From contig NZ_CP113519.1 in the NCBI RefSeq assembly GCF_026723825.1, positions 3,906,001 through 3,970,000 on the forward strand: DNA of 64,000 bases. The letters are read 5' to 3'. Shown in pieces: positions 17,820 to 26,509 of the stretch. The notes under the pieces were generated by a model. It had not been told where the DNA came from. It saw only the letters and a program-made list of their open reading frames with translations, and did not search any database. Both the position numbers and the translations under genes were made by a program. The stretch comes from Pseudomonas sp. GOM7. Its GTDB lineage: Bacteria > Pseudomonadota > Gammaproteobacteria > Pseudomonadales > Pseudomonadaceae. Every line of letters begins with the position of its first letter. Position 1 is the first letter of the stretch.

Positions 17820-18444
17820 GGCAGGCCTCCAGCAGGCTCGGCAGCAGGGCGTCGAGATCGGCCTGTACCTGAGCCAGGCTCTGCCCGGCATCCAGCACGC
17901 GGTAACGTTGCGGCGCCTGTGCCGCACGCTGCAGATAGGCCTGGCGAACCGCCTCGAAGAAGCCCCGCCCTTCCTGCTCGAAGCGATCCAGGCGACCACG
18001 GGCAGCGGCACGGGCCAGGCCCACTTCCACCGGCAGGTCGAAGATCAACGTCAGATCCGGGCGCAGCTCGCCCTGAACGAACGCCTCGAGCTGGGCAATG
18101 CGCTCGATGGGCAGGCCGCGCCCGCCGCCCTGGTAGGCATAGGTAGCATCGGTGAAACGGTCGCACAGCACCACGCTGCCCCTGGCCAGGGCCGGGCGGA
18201 TGACCTGTTGCAGGTGCTGGGCACGGGCGGCGAACACCAGCAGCAGCTCGGTATCCACGGCCATGGGCTCGTCACTGGGTGCCAGCAGCAGTTCGCGAAT
18301 GCGCTCGGCCAGGGGCGTGCCACCCGGCTCACGGGTCAGCAGCACCTCCACGCCGCGTTCGCGCAGGCGTTCGGCGAGGTAGTCGCGGTTGGTGCTCTTG
18401 CCGGCGCCTTCCGGGCCTTCGAGGGTGATGAACAGACCGGTCAC
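17812..18444 (-). CDS. tmk: Thymidylate kinase
   Basis: The 210-residue enzyme phosphorylates dTMP to dTDP. P-loop G-P-E-G-A-G-K-S-T at 10-18, T-R-E-P-G-G-T, D-R-F-T-D-A-T-Y-A-Y-Q-G-G-G-R-G and the lid region R-L-D-R-F-E are all present. It is coupled to holB by overlap and separated from mltG by 9 bp. Confidence 0.96.
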   Translation of the reverse strand: MTGLFITLEGPEGAGKSTNRDYLAERLRERGVEVLLTREPGGTPLAERIRELLLAPSDEPMAVDTELLLVFAARAQHLQQVIRPALARGSVVLCDRFTDATYAYQGGGRGLPIERIAQLEAFVQGELRPDLTLIFDLPVEVGLARAAARGRLDRFEQEGRGFFEAVRQAYLQRAAQAPQRYRVLDAGQSLAQVQADLDALLPSLLEACRG

Positions 18445-18453
18445 GATAAAACC

Positions 18454-19506
18454 TTATTGGCTGTCAGCCGCGCGCGGCGCTGGGCTGGAGCGATAGTCGG
18501 CTCGACGCTTGAGCTGATATTCGCGCACCGCGCGGTTGTGCTCGTCGAGGGTGTTGGAAAATACGTGGCTGCCGTCACCCTTGGCGACGAAATACAGCGT
18601 TTTGCCTTCACGTGGATGCAGCGCCGCGTGGATGGCTTCACGACCGACCATGGCGATCGGCGTTGGCGGCATGCCGTCGATGGTGTAGGTATTGTAGGGC
18701 GTCGGCGTCAGCAGATCGGCGCGGGTGATGCGGCCGTTGTAATCCTCGCCCATGCCGTAGATCACCGTCGGGTCGGTCTGCAGGCGCATGCCCAGGCGCA
18801 GGCGCCGGATGAATACCCCAGCGATCTCGTCACGCTCCTCGGGGACGCCGGTTTCCTTCTCGATCATCGAGGCCATGATCAGCGCCTCGTAGGAATCGCG
18901 GTACGGCAGCCCCTCGGCGCGCTGCTGCCATTCCTCCGCGAGCACGCTTTCGAGCCGGGCATTGGCCTTCTTCAGCAGATCCTCGTCGCTCATGCCGCGC
19001 ACGTAATGATAGGTATCGGGGAAGAAGCGCCCTTCCGGATGCTGCCCGGCCAGGCCAAGGCGCGTCATCAGCTCGGCATCGTCGAGGCCGACCAGCTTCT
19101 GGGTCAGTGCTTCCTGCCTGGCAAGTGCGGCCCGCAACTGGTGGAAGTTCCAGCCCTCCACCAGGGTCAAGCTGTACTGCACCACCTCGCCACGCTGCCA
19201 CAGACCGAGCATGTCACGCGCCGTGTGTTGCGGCAGCAGGCGGTATTCACCGCTGTGCAGGGACGGCGCCTTGAGGTTGAAGCGCCAATACAGGCGCAGC
19301 CAGAAGGCGCCATGGATCACCCCTTCGCTTTCTAGCTGATTGAGCAGCCCGCTGGGGGTGGAGCCAGGTGGCACCTGCAACAGGCGCTCCGCTTCCAGCC
19401 CCAGCGGTTGCTCCAGGGCCTCGTGCTGCAACCAGGCGGCGCTGACGACCAGCAGCGCGGCCAACAACAGGCCGCATTGCAGCAGCAGTAATAGCTTGCG
19501 TAGCAC
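18454..19506 (-). CDS. mltG: Endolytic murein transglycosylase MltG
   Basis: The 350-residue inner-membrane protein has one N-terminal membrane segment (about 5-25) and a periplasmic YceG domain. The catalytic glutamate is E218 in I-E-K-E-T-G, the same number as in E. coli, followed by the D-P-T-V-I-Y-G and P-Y-N-T-Y motifs. It cleaves nascent glycan strands and terminates their elongation. It lies 3 bp after pabC. Confidence 0.95.
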   Translation of the reverse strand: MLRKLLLLLQCGLLLAALLVVSAAWLQHEALEQPLGLEAERLLQVPPGSTPSGLLNQLESEGVIHGAFWLRLYWRFNLKAPSLHSGEYRLLPQHTARDMLGLWQRGEVVQYSLTLVEGWNFHQLRAALARQEALTQKLVGLDDAELMTRLGLAGQHPEGRFFPDTYHYVRGMSDEDLLKKANARLESVLAEEWQQRAEGLPYRDSYEALIMASMIEKETGVPEERDEIAGVFIRRLRLGMRLQTDPTVIYGMGEDYNGRITRADLLTPTPYNTYTIDGMPPTPIAMVGREAIHAALHPREGKTLYFVAKGDGSHVFSNTLDEHNRAVREYQLKRRADYRSSPAPRAADSQ

Positions 19507-19509
19507 GGA

Positions 19510-20325
19510 TCAGGATTCCAAGAGACGGCGAACGATGGCCTGCAGTTTACGGGTGAGCGTACCGACCGGCCAGTGCTGCGCCTGCAACGCGCGCACCGGC
19601 CAGATGCCGTACAGGCTGTTGCAGAGAAAGACTTCGTCAGCCGCCAGCAGTTCGTCGAAGGCAACATCGCGTAACTCAATAGGCACTCCGAGCACCTGCG
19701 CCTGCTCGATGATCTCGGCGCGCATCACCCCTGCCACGCCACAGCGCGACAGTTCGGCGGTAACCAGGGTGCCAGCGCTGACCAGGAACAGATTGCTATA
19801 GACGCCCTCGATGACCCGGCCACTGCCGTCACGCATCAGGCCTTCGGCACACTCGGCATCCTGCCACTCGGCACGCGCCAGTACCTGTTCCAGACGATTG
19901 AGGTGCTTGAGCCCAGCCAGCAGAGGCTGCTCGGCCAGACGGGTGGAACAAGGAAACAGGCGCACGCCCTGCTCGGCATGGGCAGCGGGATACTGCGGCA
20001 AGGGGGCTGCCTGGAGGATACGCAGCGGCTGGCAGGGCTGCGGCGGCGCATAACCACGCTGACCTTCGCCACGGGTGAGGATCAGCTTGGCCACGCCCGT
20101 GCCCAGTTGCCCAGCGAAGGCTTGCAGCTCGCCTTCCATTAGCGCCAGGTCGAGGGGAATGGACAGACGCCGGCAGCCTTCGCCCAGACGCGCCACATGC
20201 CGTGCCAGCAGCGGGATGCGGCCGCCACGCACGGCGATGGTCTCGAACAGGCCATCACCGTAAGCCAGGCCACGGTCGCGAACCGACAACTGCTCGCCGG
20301 GCGCGCCGTTGACCCAGCTCAGCAT
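19510..20325 (-). CDS. pabC: Aminodeoxychorismate lyase
   Basis: This PLP fold-type IV enzyme (271 residues) releases 4-aminobenzoate and pyruvate from aminodeoxychorismate for folate synthesis. It has R-D-R-G-L-A-Y-G-D-G-L-F-E-T near the start and the PLP lysine at K140 in L-K-H-L-N-R-L-E-Q, plus E-G-V-Y-S-N-L-F. Its start codon overlaps the fabF stop by one base. Confidence 0.94.
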   Translation of the reverse strand: MLSWVNGAPGEQLSVRDRGLAYGDGLFETIAVRGGRIPLLARHVARLGEGCRRLSIPLDLALMEGELQAFAGQLGTGVAKLILTRGEGQRGYAPPQPCQPLRILQAAPLPQYPAAHAEQGVRLFPCSTRLAEQPLLAGLKHLNRLEQVLARAEWQDAECAEGLMRDGSGRVIEGVYSNLFLVSAGTLVTAELSRCGVAGVMRAEIIEQAQVLGVPIELRDVAFDELLAADEVFLCNSLYGIWPVRALQAQHWPVGTLTRKLQAIVRRLLES

Positions 20326-21569
20326 CAGCCGTGGTACCGACGGAACAGCAGCGAACCGTTGGTGCCGCCGAAGCCGAAGGAGTTAGACAGGGCAATCTCG
20401 ATCGGCATGGCCTTGGCCTGGTGCGCAACGAAGTCCAGGTCACAGCCTTCGTCCGGCTCGTCCAGGTTGATGGTCGGCGGCGCGACCTGATCGCGCAGCG
20501 CCAGCACGCTGAAGATCGCCTCCACCGCGCCCGCCGCACCCAACAAGTGACCGGTCATGGACTTGGTCGAGCTGACCGCCAGCTTGTAGGCGTGATCGCC
20601 GAACACGCGCTTGACCGCTTGCGCCTCGGCAAGGTCGCCAGCCGAGGTGGAGGTGCCATGGGCGTTGATGTACTGCACCTGGTCGGCGTTGATGCCGGCA
20701 TCGCGCAGGGCGTTGGCCATGCAGCGGGCGGCACCGGCGCCATCTTCGGGCGGCGAGGTCATGTGGAAGGCGTCGCCACTCATGCCGAAACCGATCAGCT
20801 CGGCATGGATGGTGGCACCACGCGCCTTGGCGTGCTCCAGCTCTTCCAGCACCAGGGCGCCGGCACCATCGGAGAGCACGAAGCCGTCACGCCCCTTGTC
20901 CCAGGGACGACTGGCCTTGGTCGGCTCGTCGTTGCGGGTCGACAGTGCGCGGGCTGCGCCGAAGCCGCCCATACCCAGGCCACAGGCCGCCATCTCGGCA
21001 CCACCGGCAACCATCACGTCAGCCTCGCCATAGGCGATGTTGCGCGCAGCCATGCCGATGCAATGGGTGCCGGTGGTGCACGCCGTGGCGATGGCGTAAT
21101 TGGGCCCCTGCAGGCCCAGGTGGATCGACAGGAAACCGGAAATCATGTTGATGATCGAGCCTGGCACGAAGAACGGCGAAATGCGCCGCGGCCCCTGCTC
21201 ATGCAACACCTTGCAGTTGTTCTCGATATTGGTCAGGCCGCCGATACCGGAGCCCATGACCACACCGATACGCTCACGATTGGCATCGGTGATGTCCAGC
21301 CCGGAATCGCGCACGGCCTGGAAGGAGGCAGCGAGACCATACTGGATGAACAGGTCGAGCTTGCGGGCTTCCTTGGCGGAAAGGTACGGCTCGACATCGA
21401 AATTCTTGACCGACCCACCGAAACGGGTGGAGTAGGCGGACAAATCCATGTGCTCGATCAGGCCAATGCCACTGCGGCCGGCCAAAATGCCCTGCCAGCT
21501 GCTCGGCACATCGTTACCCAGTGGCGATAACATGCCCATACCGGTAACCACGACGCGTCTACGCGACAC
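20325..21569 (-). CDS. fabF: Beta-ketoacyl-ACP synthase II
   Basis: FabF (414 residues) elongates acyl-ACP and is important for cis-vaccenate formation. The active-site triad is visible: C164 in A-C-T-T-G-T-H, His in N-A-H-G-T-S-T and His in S-M-T-G-H-L-L-G-A-A-G. It follows acpP by 113 bp, the usual arrangement. The start is preceded by GAGGAGA. Confidence 0.97.
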   Translation of the reverse strand: MSRRRVVVTGMGMLSPLGNDVPSSWQGILAGRSGIGLIEHMDLSAYSTRFGGSVKNFDVEPYLSAKEARKLDLFIQYGLAASFQAVRDSGLDITDANRERIGVVMGSGIGGLTNIENNCKVLHEQGPRRISPFFVPGSIINMISGFLSIHLGLQGPNYAIATACTTGTHCIGMAARNIAYGEADVMVAGGAEMAACGLGMGGFGAARALSTRNDEPTKASRPWDKGRDGFVLSDGAGALVLEELEHAKARGATIHAELIGFGMSGDAFHMTSPPEDGAGAARCMANALRDAGINADQVQYINAHGTSTSAGDLAEAQAVKRVFGDHAYKLAVSSTKSMTGHLLGAAGAVEAIFSVLALRDQVAPPTINLDEPDEGCDLDFVAHQAKAMPIEIALSNSFGFGGTNGSLLFRRYHG

Positions 21570-21682
21570 AGCAATCTCCTCTTGTTCTACTACTCAGGCG
21601 CACAGGCGCCTTGCACGTAAAGAAAAGCCGCACGCCTGTTGAGGGCTGTGCGGCTTCTGCAGCTCGGGAAGCTGACGGTGAC

Positions 21683-21919
21683 TTATTGCGCGTGGGCAGT
21701 CACGTAGTCGATGGCTTCCTGAACGGTGGTGATCTTCTCGGCTTGCTCGTCCGGGATCTCGGTCTCGAATTCTTCTTCGAGAGCCATCACCAGCTCAACG
21801 GTGTCAAGAGAGTCGGCACCCAGGTCTTCAACGAAGGAAGCACTGTTGGTCACTTCCTCTTCCTTGACGCCAAGTTGCTCGGCAACGATTTTCTTGACGC
21901 GTTCTTCGATGGTGCTCAT
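21683..21919 (-). CDS. acpP: Acyl carrier protein
   Basis: The 78-residue acidic carrier has the phosphopantetheine site S37 in G-A-D-S-L-D-T-V-E-L-V. It ends H-A-Q. It carries growing acyl chains for fatty-acid, lipid A and other syntheses. It has its own promoter upstream (21972-21999), in keeping with the high expression of acpP. Confidence 0.98.
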   Translation of the reverse strand: MSTIEERVKKIVAEQLGVKEEEVTNSASFVEDLGADSLDTVELVMALEEEFETEIPDEQAEKITTVQEAIDYVTAHAQ

Positions 21920-21971
21920 ACCTTGTTTTCACTCCTAATTGGACAAATCCAGGCAGCTGGTAGCGGCCAAG

Positions 21972-21999
21972 TGTATAGAAAGGGTTTTTAGCATTTCAA
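21972..21999 (-). promoter_or_regulatory. Sigma-70 promoter of acpP
   Basis: On the minus strand TTGAAA and TATACA are separated by 16 bp, followed by about 45 nt to the acpP start region. The A/T-rich spacer stands out from the surrounding sequence. No promoter assay is available. Confidence 0.7.
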
Positions 22000-22121
22000 G
22001 CTGAATGCCGGGGAGCCCCCAGGAACACTTCAACGATCTGTCTATAAACCTGTTGCAGCTTTATAACGGATTTTAGACAGCGACTATGACAGTTTTCTGA
22101 TGGCTCGCGTCACATTCGAGA

Positions 22122-22141
22122 GCCTCCGGACGTTCGGAGGC
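22122..22141 (-). other. Hairpin in fabG-acpP intergenic region
   Basis: GCCTCCG and CGGAGGC pair around a 6-base loop, seven bases past the fabG stop. There is no T run on the minus strand, so it is a weak terminator, an attenuator or a processing site between fabG and the separately promoted acpP. Confidence 0.5.
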
Positions 22142-22148
22142 CCCATTA

Positions 22149-22892
22149 TCAGCTCATGTACATACCGCCATTGACCGGAATGGTAGCCCCGGTCACGTAA
22201 CCTGCACCGTCGGAAGCCAGGAAGCCGACCACCTTGGCGATCTCCTCGGCCTGGCCCAGACGGCCCAGCGGAATCTGCGTCAGCAGCGCATCGCGCTGGC
22301 CTTCCGGCAGCTCACGGGTCATATCGGTGTCGATGAAGCCCGGTGCCACCGAGTTGACCGTGATACCGCGCGAACCCACTTCACGTGCCAGGGCGCGGCT
22401 GAAGCCTTCCAGCCCCGCCTTGGCCGCAGCGTAGTTGACCTGACCGGCATTGCCCATGGCTCCGACGACGGAACCGATGTTGATGATGCGCCCGAAGCGC
22501 GCCTTGGTCATGCCACGCAGCACGGCCTTGGACAGACGGTAGAGGCTGTTCAGGTTGGTATTGATCACGTCGTGCCACTCGTCGTCCTTCATGCGCAGCA
22601 TCAGGTTGTCACGCGTGATACCAGCGTTATTGACCAGGATCAGCGGTTGGCCAAGATGTTGCTGAATATGTTCGAGCGTGGTGGCCACGGATTCGTCGTT
22701 GCTTACGTCGAGCACCAGGCCGGCACCTTCGACACCATTGGCCTTCAGCGTTTCGGCGATACGCTCGGCGCCCGAGGCGCTGGTAGCGGTGCCGATGACG
22801 ATAGCGCCCTGACGGCCCAATTCCAGGGCGATTGCCTGGCCGATACCACGGCTGGCGCCGGTGACCAGCGCGACCTTACCTTGCAGACTCAT
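22149..22892 (-). CDS. fabG: 3-oxoacyl-ACP reductase FabG
   Basis: The 247-residue short-chain dehydrogenase reduces 3-oxoacyl-ACP with NADPH. It has the cofactor loop T-G-A-S-R-G-I-G, N-N-A-G, the catalytic S141, Y154 and K158 (Y-A-A-A-K) and the C-terminal G-A-T-I-P-V-N-G-G-M-Y-M. It follows fabD by 25 bp with a GGAG-type ribosome site. Confidence 0.96.
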   Translation of the reverse strand: MSLQGKVALVTGASRGIGQAIALELGRQGAIVIGTATSASGAERIAETLKANGVEGAGLVLDVSNDESVATTLEHIQQHLGQPLILVNNAGITRDNLMLRMKDDEWHDVINTNLNSLYRLSKAVLRGMTKARFGRIINIGSVVGAMGNAGQVNYAAAKAGLEGFSRALAREVGSRGITVNSVAPGFIDTDMTRELPEGQRDALLTQIPLGRLGQAEEIAKVVGFLASDGAGYVTGATIPVNGGMYMS

Positions 22893-22917
22893 GTTCGTTC
22901 TCCTTTCCTAAACCGTT

Positions 22918-23856
22918 TCAAGCCAACGCTGCGCGGGCGGCGGCAAAGGCATCGGGGGTGTCCAGATTATGGGTATTGATGCCTTTGACGCAGCGCTTGT
23001 TCAGGCCGCTCAGCACCTTGCCAGGGCCGCACTCCACCAGGTCGGTGACACCCTGTTCGGACAGGCGCACCATGGACTCTACCCAACGTACCGGGCTGTA
23101 GAGCTGGGCCAGCAGGTCGGCCTTGAGGGTAGCCAGATCGGACACCACGGCGGCGCTGACGTTCTGCACCAGCGGGATCTGCGGCGCCTGCCAGCTCAGC
23201 GCCTCCACCGACTCGGCGAAACGCTCGGCGGCCGGCTTCATCAGGGCGCAGTGCGACGGCACGCTGACCGGCAGCGCCATGGCGCGCTTGGCGCCACGCG
23301 CCTTGCACGCCTCGATGGCACGCTCGACGGCAGCCACGCTACCGGCGATCACCACCTGGCCGGGGGCATTGAAATTGACCGCACTGACCACGTCACCTTG
23401 CGCGGCGTCGGCGCAGGCAGCCAGCACGTCGGCATCTTCCAGACCGAGGATGGCAGCCATGCCGCCCTGCCCGGCCGGTACAGCCTGCTGCATCAGTTGG
23501 CCACGGCGCTCCACCAGCTTCACCGCATCGGCAAAACCGATGCTGCCAGCGGCAACCAGCGCGGAATATTCGCCCAGACTGTGGCCGGCAACGAACGACG
23601 GTTGGGCGCCGCCCTCGGCCTGCCACAGGCGCCACAGAGCGATGGAGGCGGTGAGAATGGCCGGCTGGGTCTTGTCGGTCTGGTTCAGTTGCGCTTCCGG
23701 GCCTTGCTGGGTCAGCGCCCAGAGGTCATAGCCGAGGGCTTCGGAGGCTTCGCCGAAGGTGTCGAGTACCAGCTTCTGCTGGGCACCGTGATCGGCGAGC
23801 ATGGCCAGGGCTTGCGAACCCTGACCGGGGAAGACGAATGCGAGGGATGCAGACAT
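22918..23856 (-). CDS. fabD: Malonyl-CoA:ACP transacylase
   Basis: The 312-residue enzyme loads malonyl groups onto ACP. F-P-G-Q-G-S-Q is at 9-15, the nucleophile S93 is in G-H-S-L-G-E, and the catalytic His is in V-P-S-H-C-A-L-M. The gap to plsX is 126 bp, long enough for an internal promoter, though I did not identify one. Confidence 0.96.
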   Translation of the reverse strand: MSASLAFVFPGQGSQALAMLADHGAQQKLVLDTFGEASEALGYDLWALTQQGPEAQLNQTDKTQPAILTASIALWRLWQAEGGAQPSFVAGHSLGEYSALVAAGSIGFADAVKLVERRGQLMQQAVPAGQGGMAAILGLEDADVLAACADAAQGDVVSAVNFNAPGQVVIAGSVAAVERAIEACKARGAKRAMALPVSVPSHCALMKPAAERFAESVEALSWQAPQIPLVQNVSAAVVSDLATLKADLLAQLYSPVRWVESMVRLSEQGVTDLVECGPGKVLSGLNKRCVKGINTHNLDTPDAFAAARAALA

Positions 23857-23982
23857 GGATAGGTCCCTTGAGTCGAAAAACCAGCGCCAGGCGAGCCTGG
23901 CGCAGCAAACTGACAGTTGGATGACAGGCCGCGTGCCGCAGTCACATTCCGCTACGGCCAGCGCTCTGAAAACGTGACGAGT

Positions 23983-24996
23983 TTACAGCAACATGTCCTC
24001 GAGGCGACCATGCAGTCGCTGCGGCAGATTTTCCTGCACCTCGCGCAATGCGCAGCGAATGGCACTCTGAAAACCCTCCTCGCCAGCGGCACCATGGCTC
24101 TTGACCACAATGCCCTGCAAACCAAGAAAGCTCGCGCCATTGTGCTGGGCCGGCGCCAGATCATCCTTCAGGCGGCGCAGCAAGGGCATCGCCAGGGCGC
24201 CGATGGTCTGGGCGAACAGACCCTCGCTGAACAAGCGCTCGAGCCGCCCGGTGATCATCCGCGCCAGCCCCTCGCTGGACTTGAGCAGGATGTTGCCGAC
24301 GAAACCGTCGCACACCACCACGTCGGCCTCTCCGCGATACAGGCCATCACCCTCTATGTAACCGATGAAATTCAGCCCCGAGGCCTGGCGCAAAAGGCTG
24401 GCAGCCAGCTTGACCTGCTGGTTGCCCTTGATGTCCTCGGTGCCGACGTTGAGCAGCGCTACGCGCGGCTGCTCGATGCCCAGCGTCTCGGCCGCCACCG
24501 CGCCCATGATGGCGAACTGATAGAGATGCTCGGCACTGCAATCGACGTTGGCGCCGAGATCCAGCAGGTAGCAATGACCCTGCTCGGTGGGAAGCGGGCT
24601 GACCATGGCCGGTCGGTCGATGCCCGGCAGGGTCTTGAGCAGGTAACGCGACAAGGCCATCAGCGCGCCGGTATTGCCGGCGCTGACACAGGCATGGGCG
24701 TGGCCCTGACGCACCAGCTCCAGCGCCACACGCATCGAGGCATCGGGCTTGCCGCGTAGGGCTTGGGCCGGGCGCTCGTTCGCGGTAATCACTTCGCTGG
24801 CGTGATGAATCTGCAGGCGCGCGCGGTCGACATCGCCGGACTGGCGTTCGAGCTGCTCTTCGATGAGGGAGGCTTGACCGACGAGGGTCAGGTGCAGCGA
24901 GGGACATTCGGCCAGCGCGGAAATGCAGGCCGGAACAATGCAGTGGGGACCGAAGTCCCCACCCATTGCATCAATCGCGATGATCGAGGCGGACAA
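23983..24996 (-). CDS. plsX: Phosphate acyltransferase PlsX
   Basis: The 337-residue protein makes acyl-phosphate from acyl-ACP at the start of phosphatidic acid synthesis. The opening I-A-I-D-A-M-G-G-D-F-G-P, V-S-A-G-N-T-G-A-L-M and C-D-G-F-V-G-N motifs are diagnostic. It starts 2 bp after rpmF, the conserved rpmF-plsX pair. Confidence 0.96.
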   Translation of the reverse strand: MSASIIAIDAMGGDFGPHCIVPACISALAECPSLHLTLVGQASLIEEQLERQSGDVDRARLQIHHASEVITANERPAQALRGKPDASMRVALELVRQGHAHACVSAGNTGALMALSRYLLKTLPGIDRPAMVSPLPTEQGHCYLLDLGANVDCSAEHLYQFAIMGAVAAETLGIEQPRVALLNVGTEDIKGNQQVKLAASLLRQASGLNFIGYIEGDGLYRGEADVVVCDGFVGNILLKSSEGLARMITGRLERLFSEGLFAQTIGALAMPLLRRLKDDLAPAQHNGASFLGLQGIVVKSHGAAGEEGFQSAIRCALREVQENLPQRLHGRLEDMLL

Positions 24997-24998
24997 GA

Positions 24999-25181
24999 TT
25001 ACTCGTCAGCGCCCTTGTCGATCACCTTGCGACCACGGTACACGCCTTCCGGAGAAACGTGGTGGCGCAGGTGAACTTCACCGGTGCTCTTCTCTACGGA
25101 CAGGGTGTTCGCGTCGAGCGCATCGTGGGAACGACGCATATCGCGGGCGGAACGGGATTTTTTGTTCTGCTGAACAGCCAT
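24999..25181 (-). CDS. rpmF: 50S ribosomal protein L32
   Basis: The 60-residue basic protein begins M-A-V-Q-Q-N-K-K-S-R-S and ends with Y-R-G-R-K-V-I. This is the zinc-free form of L32, lacking the four cysteines found in C+ paralogues. It sits between yceD and plsX as in other gammaproteobacteria. Confidence 0.97.
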   Translation of the reverse strand: MAVQQNKKSRSARDMRRSHDALDANTLSVEKSTGEVHLRHHVSPEGVYRGRKVIDKGADE

Positions 25182-25194
25182 AACTCATCAACTC

Positions 25195-25722
25195 CTAAAC
25201 GTTTGGGTCACGCTTTAACTGCGCCAATACACTGAACGGGTTGGACCGCGATACCTCGTCCTCGCCTGGCTCGGGCTCATCGAGACCGGCCGGCTGCTGG
25301 CATTCACCTGGGGCATGAGCGGGAACGATCGGCAAAGCAAGGAGCAGTTCATCCTCGACCAGACCAAGCAGCTCCAGCGGCTCTTCACCCACTTCCAGCA
25401 CGTCGTAGCCCTTCGGCAAGGACTGAGTGTTCGCTCCAACCCGAACCACTGCGTATTCACATTCGCTGCGGATGGGTAGCGCGACCAGCTCCAGACAACG
25501 CTGGCAGACCATTTTGACCTCGACCTCGAGCTCACTGCGAATCACCACAGTTTTCTGCTCATCACGTGCGAAATGAAATTTCGCCTGCACTCTACCTGCC
25601 GTATCGGCAAGCGGGTCGCAGAGACGCTCCAGGCTGGCCAGTTCGAGCTGCCCTTCGAGGGTAGCTTCGCGGTCGGCGAGCTTGCGCGGATCAACGTGAG
25701 GTGGAATCGGCCCATTCAACAT
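25195..25722 (-). CDS. yceD: YceD family protein (DUF177), 23S rRNA accumulation protein
   Basis: The 175-residue protein contains V-C-Q-R-C-L-E (C-x2-C) in the middle and the acidic C-terminal region ending in S-N-P-F-S-V-L-A-Q-L-K, characteristic of YceD. In E. coli it affects 23S rRNA levels. It heads the rpmF-plsX operon and is divergent from maf. Confidence 0.93.
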   Translation of the reverse strand: MLNGPIPPHVDPRKLADREATLEGQLELASLERLCDPLADTAGRVQAKFHFARDEQKTVVIRSELEVEVKMVCQRCLELVALPIRSECEYAVVRVGANTQSLPKGYDVLEVGEEPLELLGLVEDELLLALPIVPAHAPGECQQPAGLDEPEPGEDEVSRSNPFSVLAQLKRDPNV

Positions 25723-25839
25723 AGGCGCAGCATTCTAGGGATGCACCCTGCCCGTGTCAAAGGAAATTCGGCCTGTTTTAAGGCTCCGGCGATCAGTAGA
25801 ATTTCCCGCCCGCCTATATGCATATATAAGGAAGAGAAC

Positions 25840-26421
25840 ATGCCCGCGCTGCTGCTCGCCTCCAGTTCGCCCTACCGCCGCGAGTTGCTCGGTCGCCTGC
25901 AACTGCCCTTCACCTGGCAGTCACCGAGCATCGATGAAAGCCGGCGAGAAGGCGAAGCAGCCGTAGACCTGGTCAAACGTCTGGCGGAAGAAAAGGCCCG
26001 CGCCCTCGCCGCCAGCCATCCCGATCACCTGATCATCGGCTCGGATCAGGTCGCCGTGCTCGGCAGCGGCGAGATTCTCGGCAAGCCCCACGACCTGCCG
26101 CGAGCCCAGGCGCAACTGCGCGCCGCCAGCGGCAGCAGTGTCACCTTCCTCACCGGCCTGGCCCTGCTCGACAGCACCAGCGGCAACTGCCAGGTAGACT
26201 GCGTGCCCTTTACCGTACTCTTTCGTGAGCTGAGCGACGAACGGATTCTGCGCTACCTGCAGCGCGAACAACCCTTCGATTGCGCCGGCAGCTTCAAGTC
26301 CGAAGGCCTGGGCATCAGCCTGTTCCGCAGCACCGAAGGCGAAGACGCCACCAGCCTGATCGGCCTACCACTGATCCGCCTGGTAGACATGCTGCTGAAG
26401 GCTGGTATGGAGGTTCCCTGA
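25840..26421 (+). CDS. Maf-like nucleotide pyrophosphatase, YceF type
   Basis: The 193-residue protein begins with L-A-S-S-S-P-Y-R-R-E-L-L and has S-I-D-E-S and G-S-D-Q-V, the Maf signature. The Y-R-R-E variant is typical of the YceF branch, which hydrolyses 7-methyl-GTP. ATG 25840 follows AGGAAG by seven bases; the open frame extends further upstream but lacks family features. A perfect 12-bp palindrome TATATGCATATA at 25815-25826 precedes the ribosome site. Confidence 0.92.
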   Translation: MPALLLASSSPYRRELLGRLQLPFTWQSPSIDESRREGEAAVDLVKRLAEEKARALAASHPDHLIIGSDQVAVLGSGEILGKPHDLPRAQAQLRAASGSSVTFLTGLALLDSTSGNCQVDCVPFTVLFRELSDERILRYLQREQPFDCAGSFKSEGLGISLFRSTEGEDATSLIGLPLIRLVDMLLKAGMEVP

Positions 26422-26425
26422 CAAT

Positions 26426-26505
26426 AGCGGCAAGCTTCAAGCGACAAGCCTCAAGTCGAAGCAAAAGTAACTGCGCTTGAAGCTTGAAGCTTGAAGCTTG
26501 CCGCT
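26426..26505. repeat. Perfect 17-bp inverted repeat between maf and sppA
   Basis: AGCGGCAAGCTTCAAGC (26426-26442) is matched exactly by GCTTGAAGCTTGCCGCT (26489-26505). The right arm also contains three tandem GCTTGAA units. The genes on both sides converge on this element, so it may act as a bidirectional terminator. The same left arm recurs at 16264. Confidence 0.85.
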
Positions 26506-26509
26506 GCCT

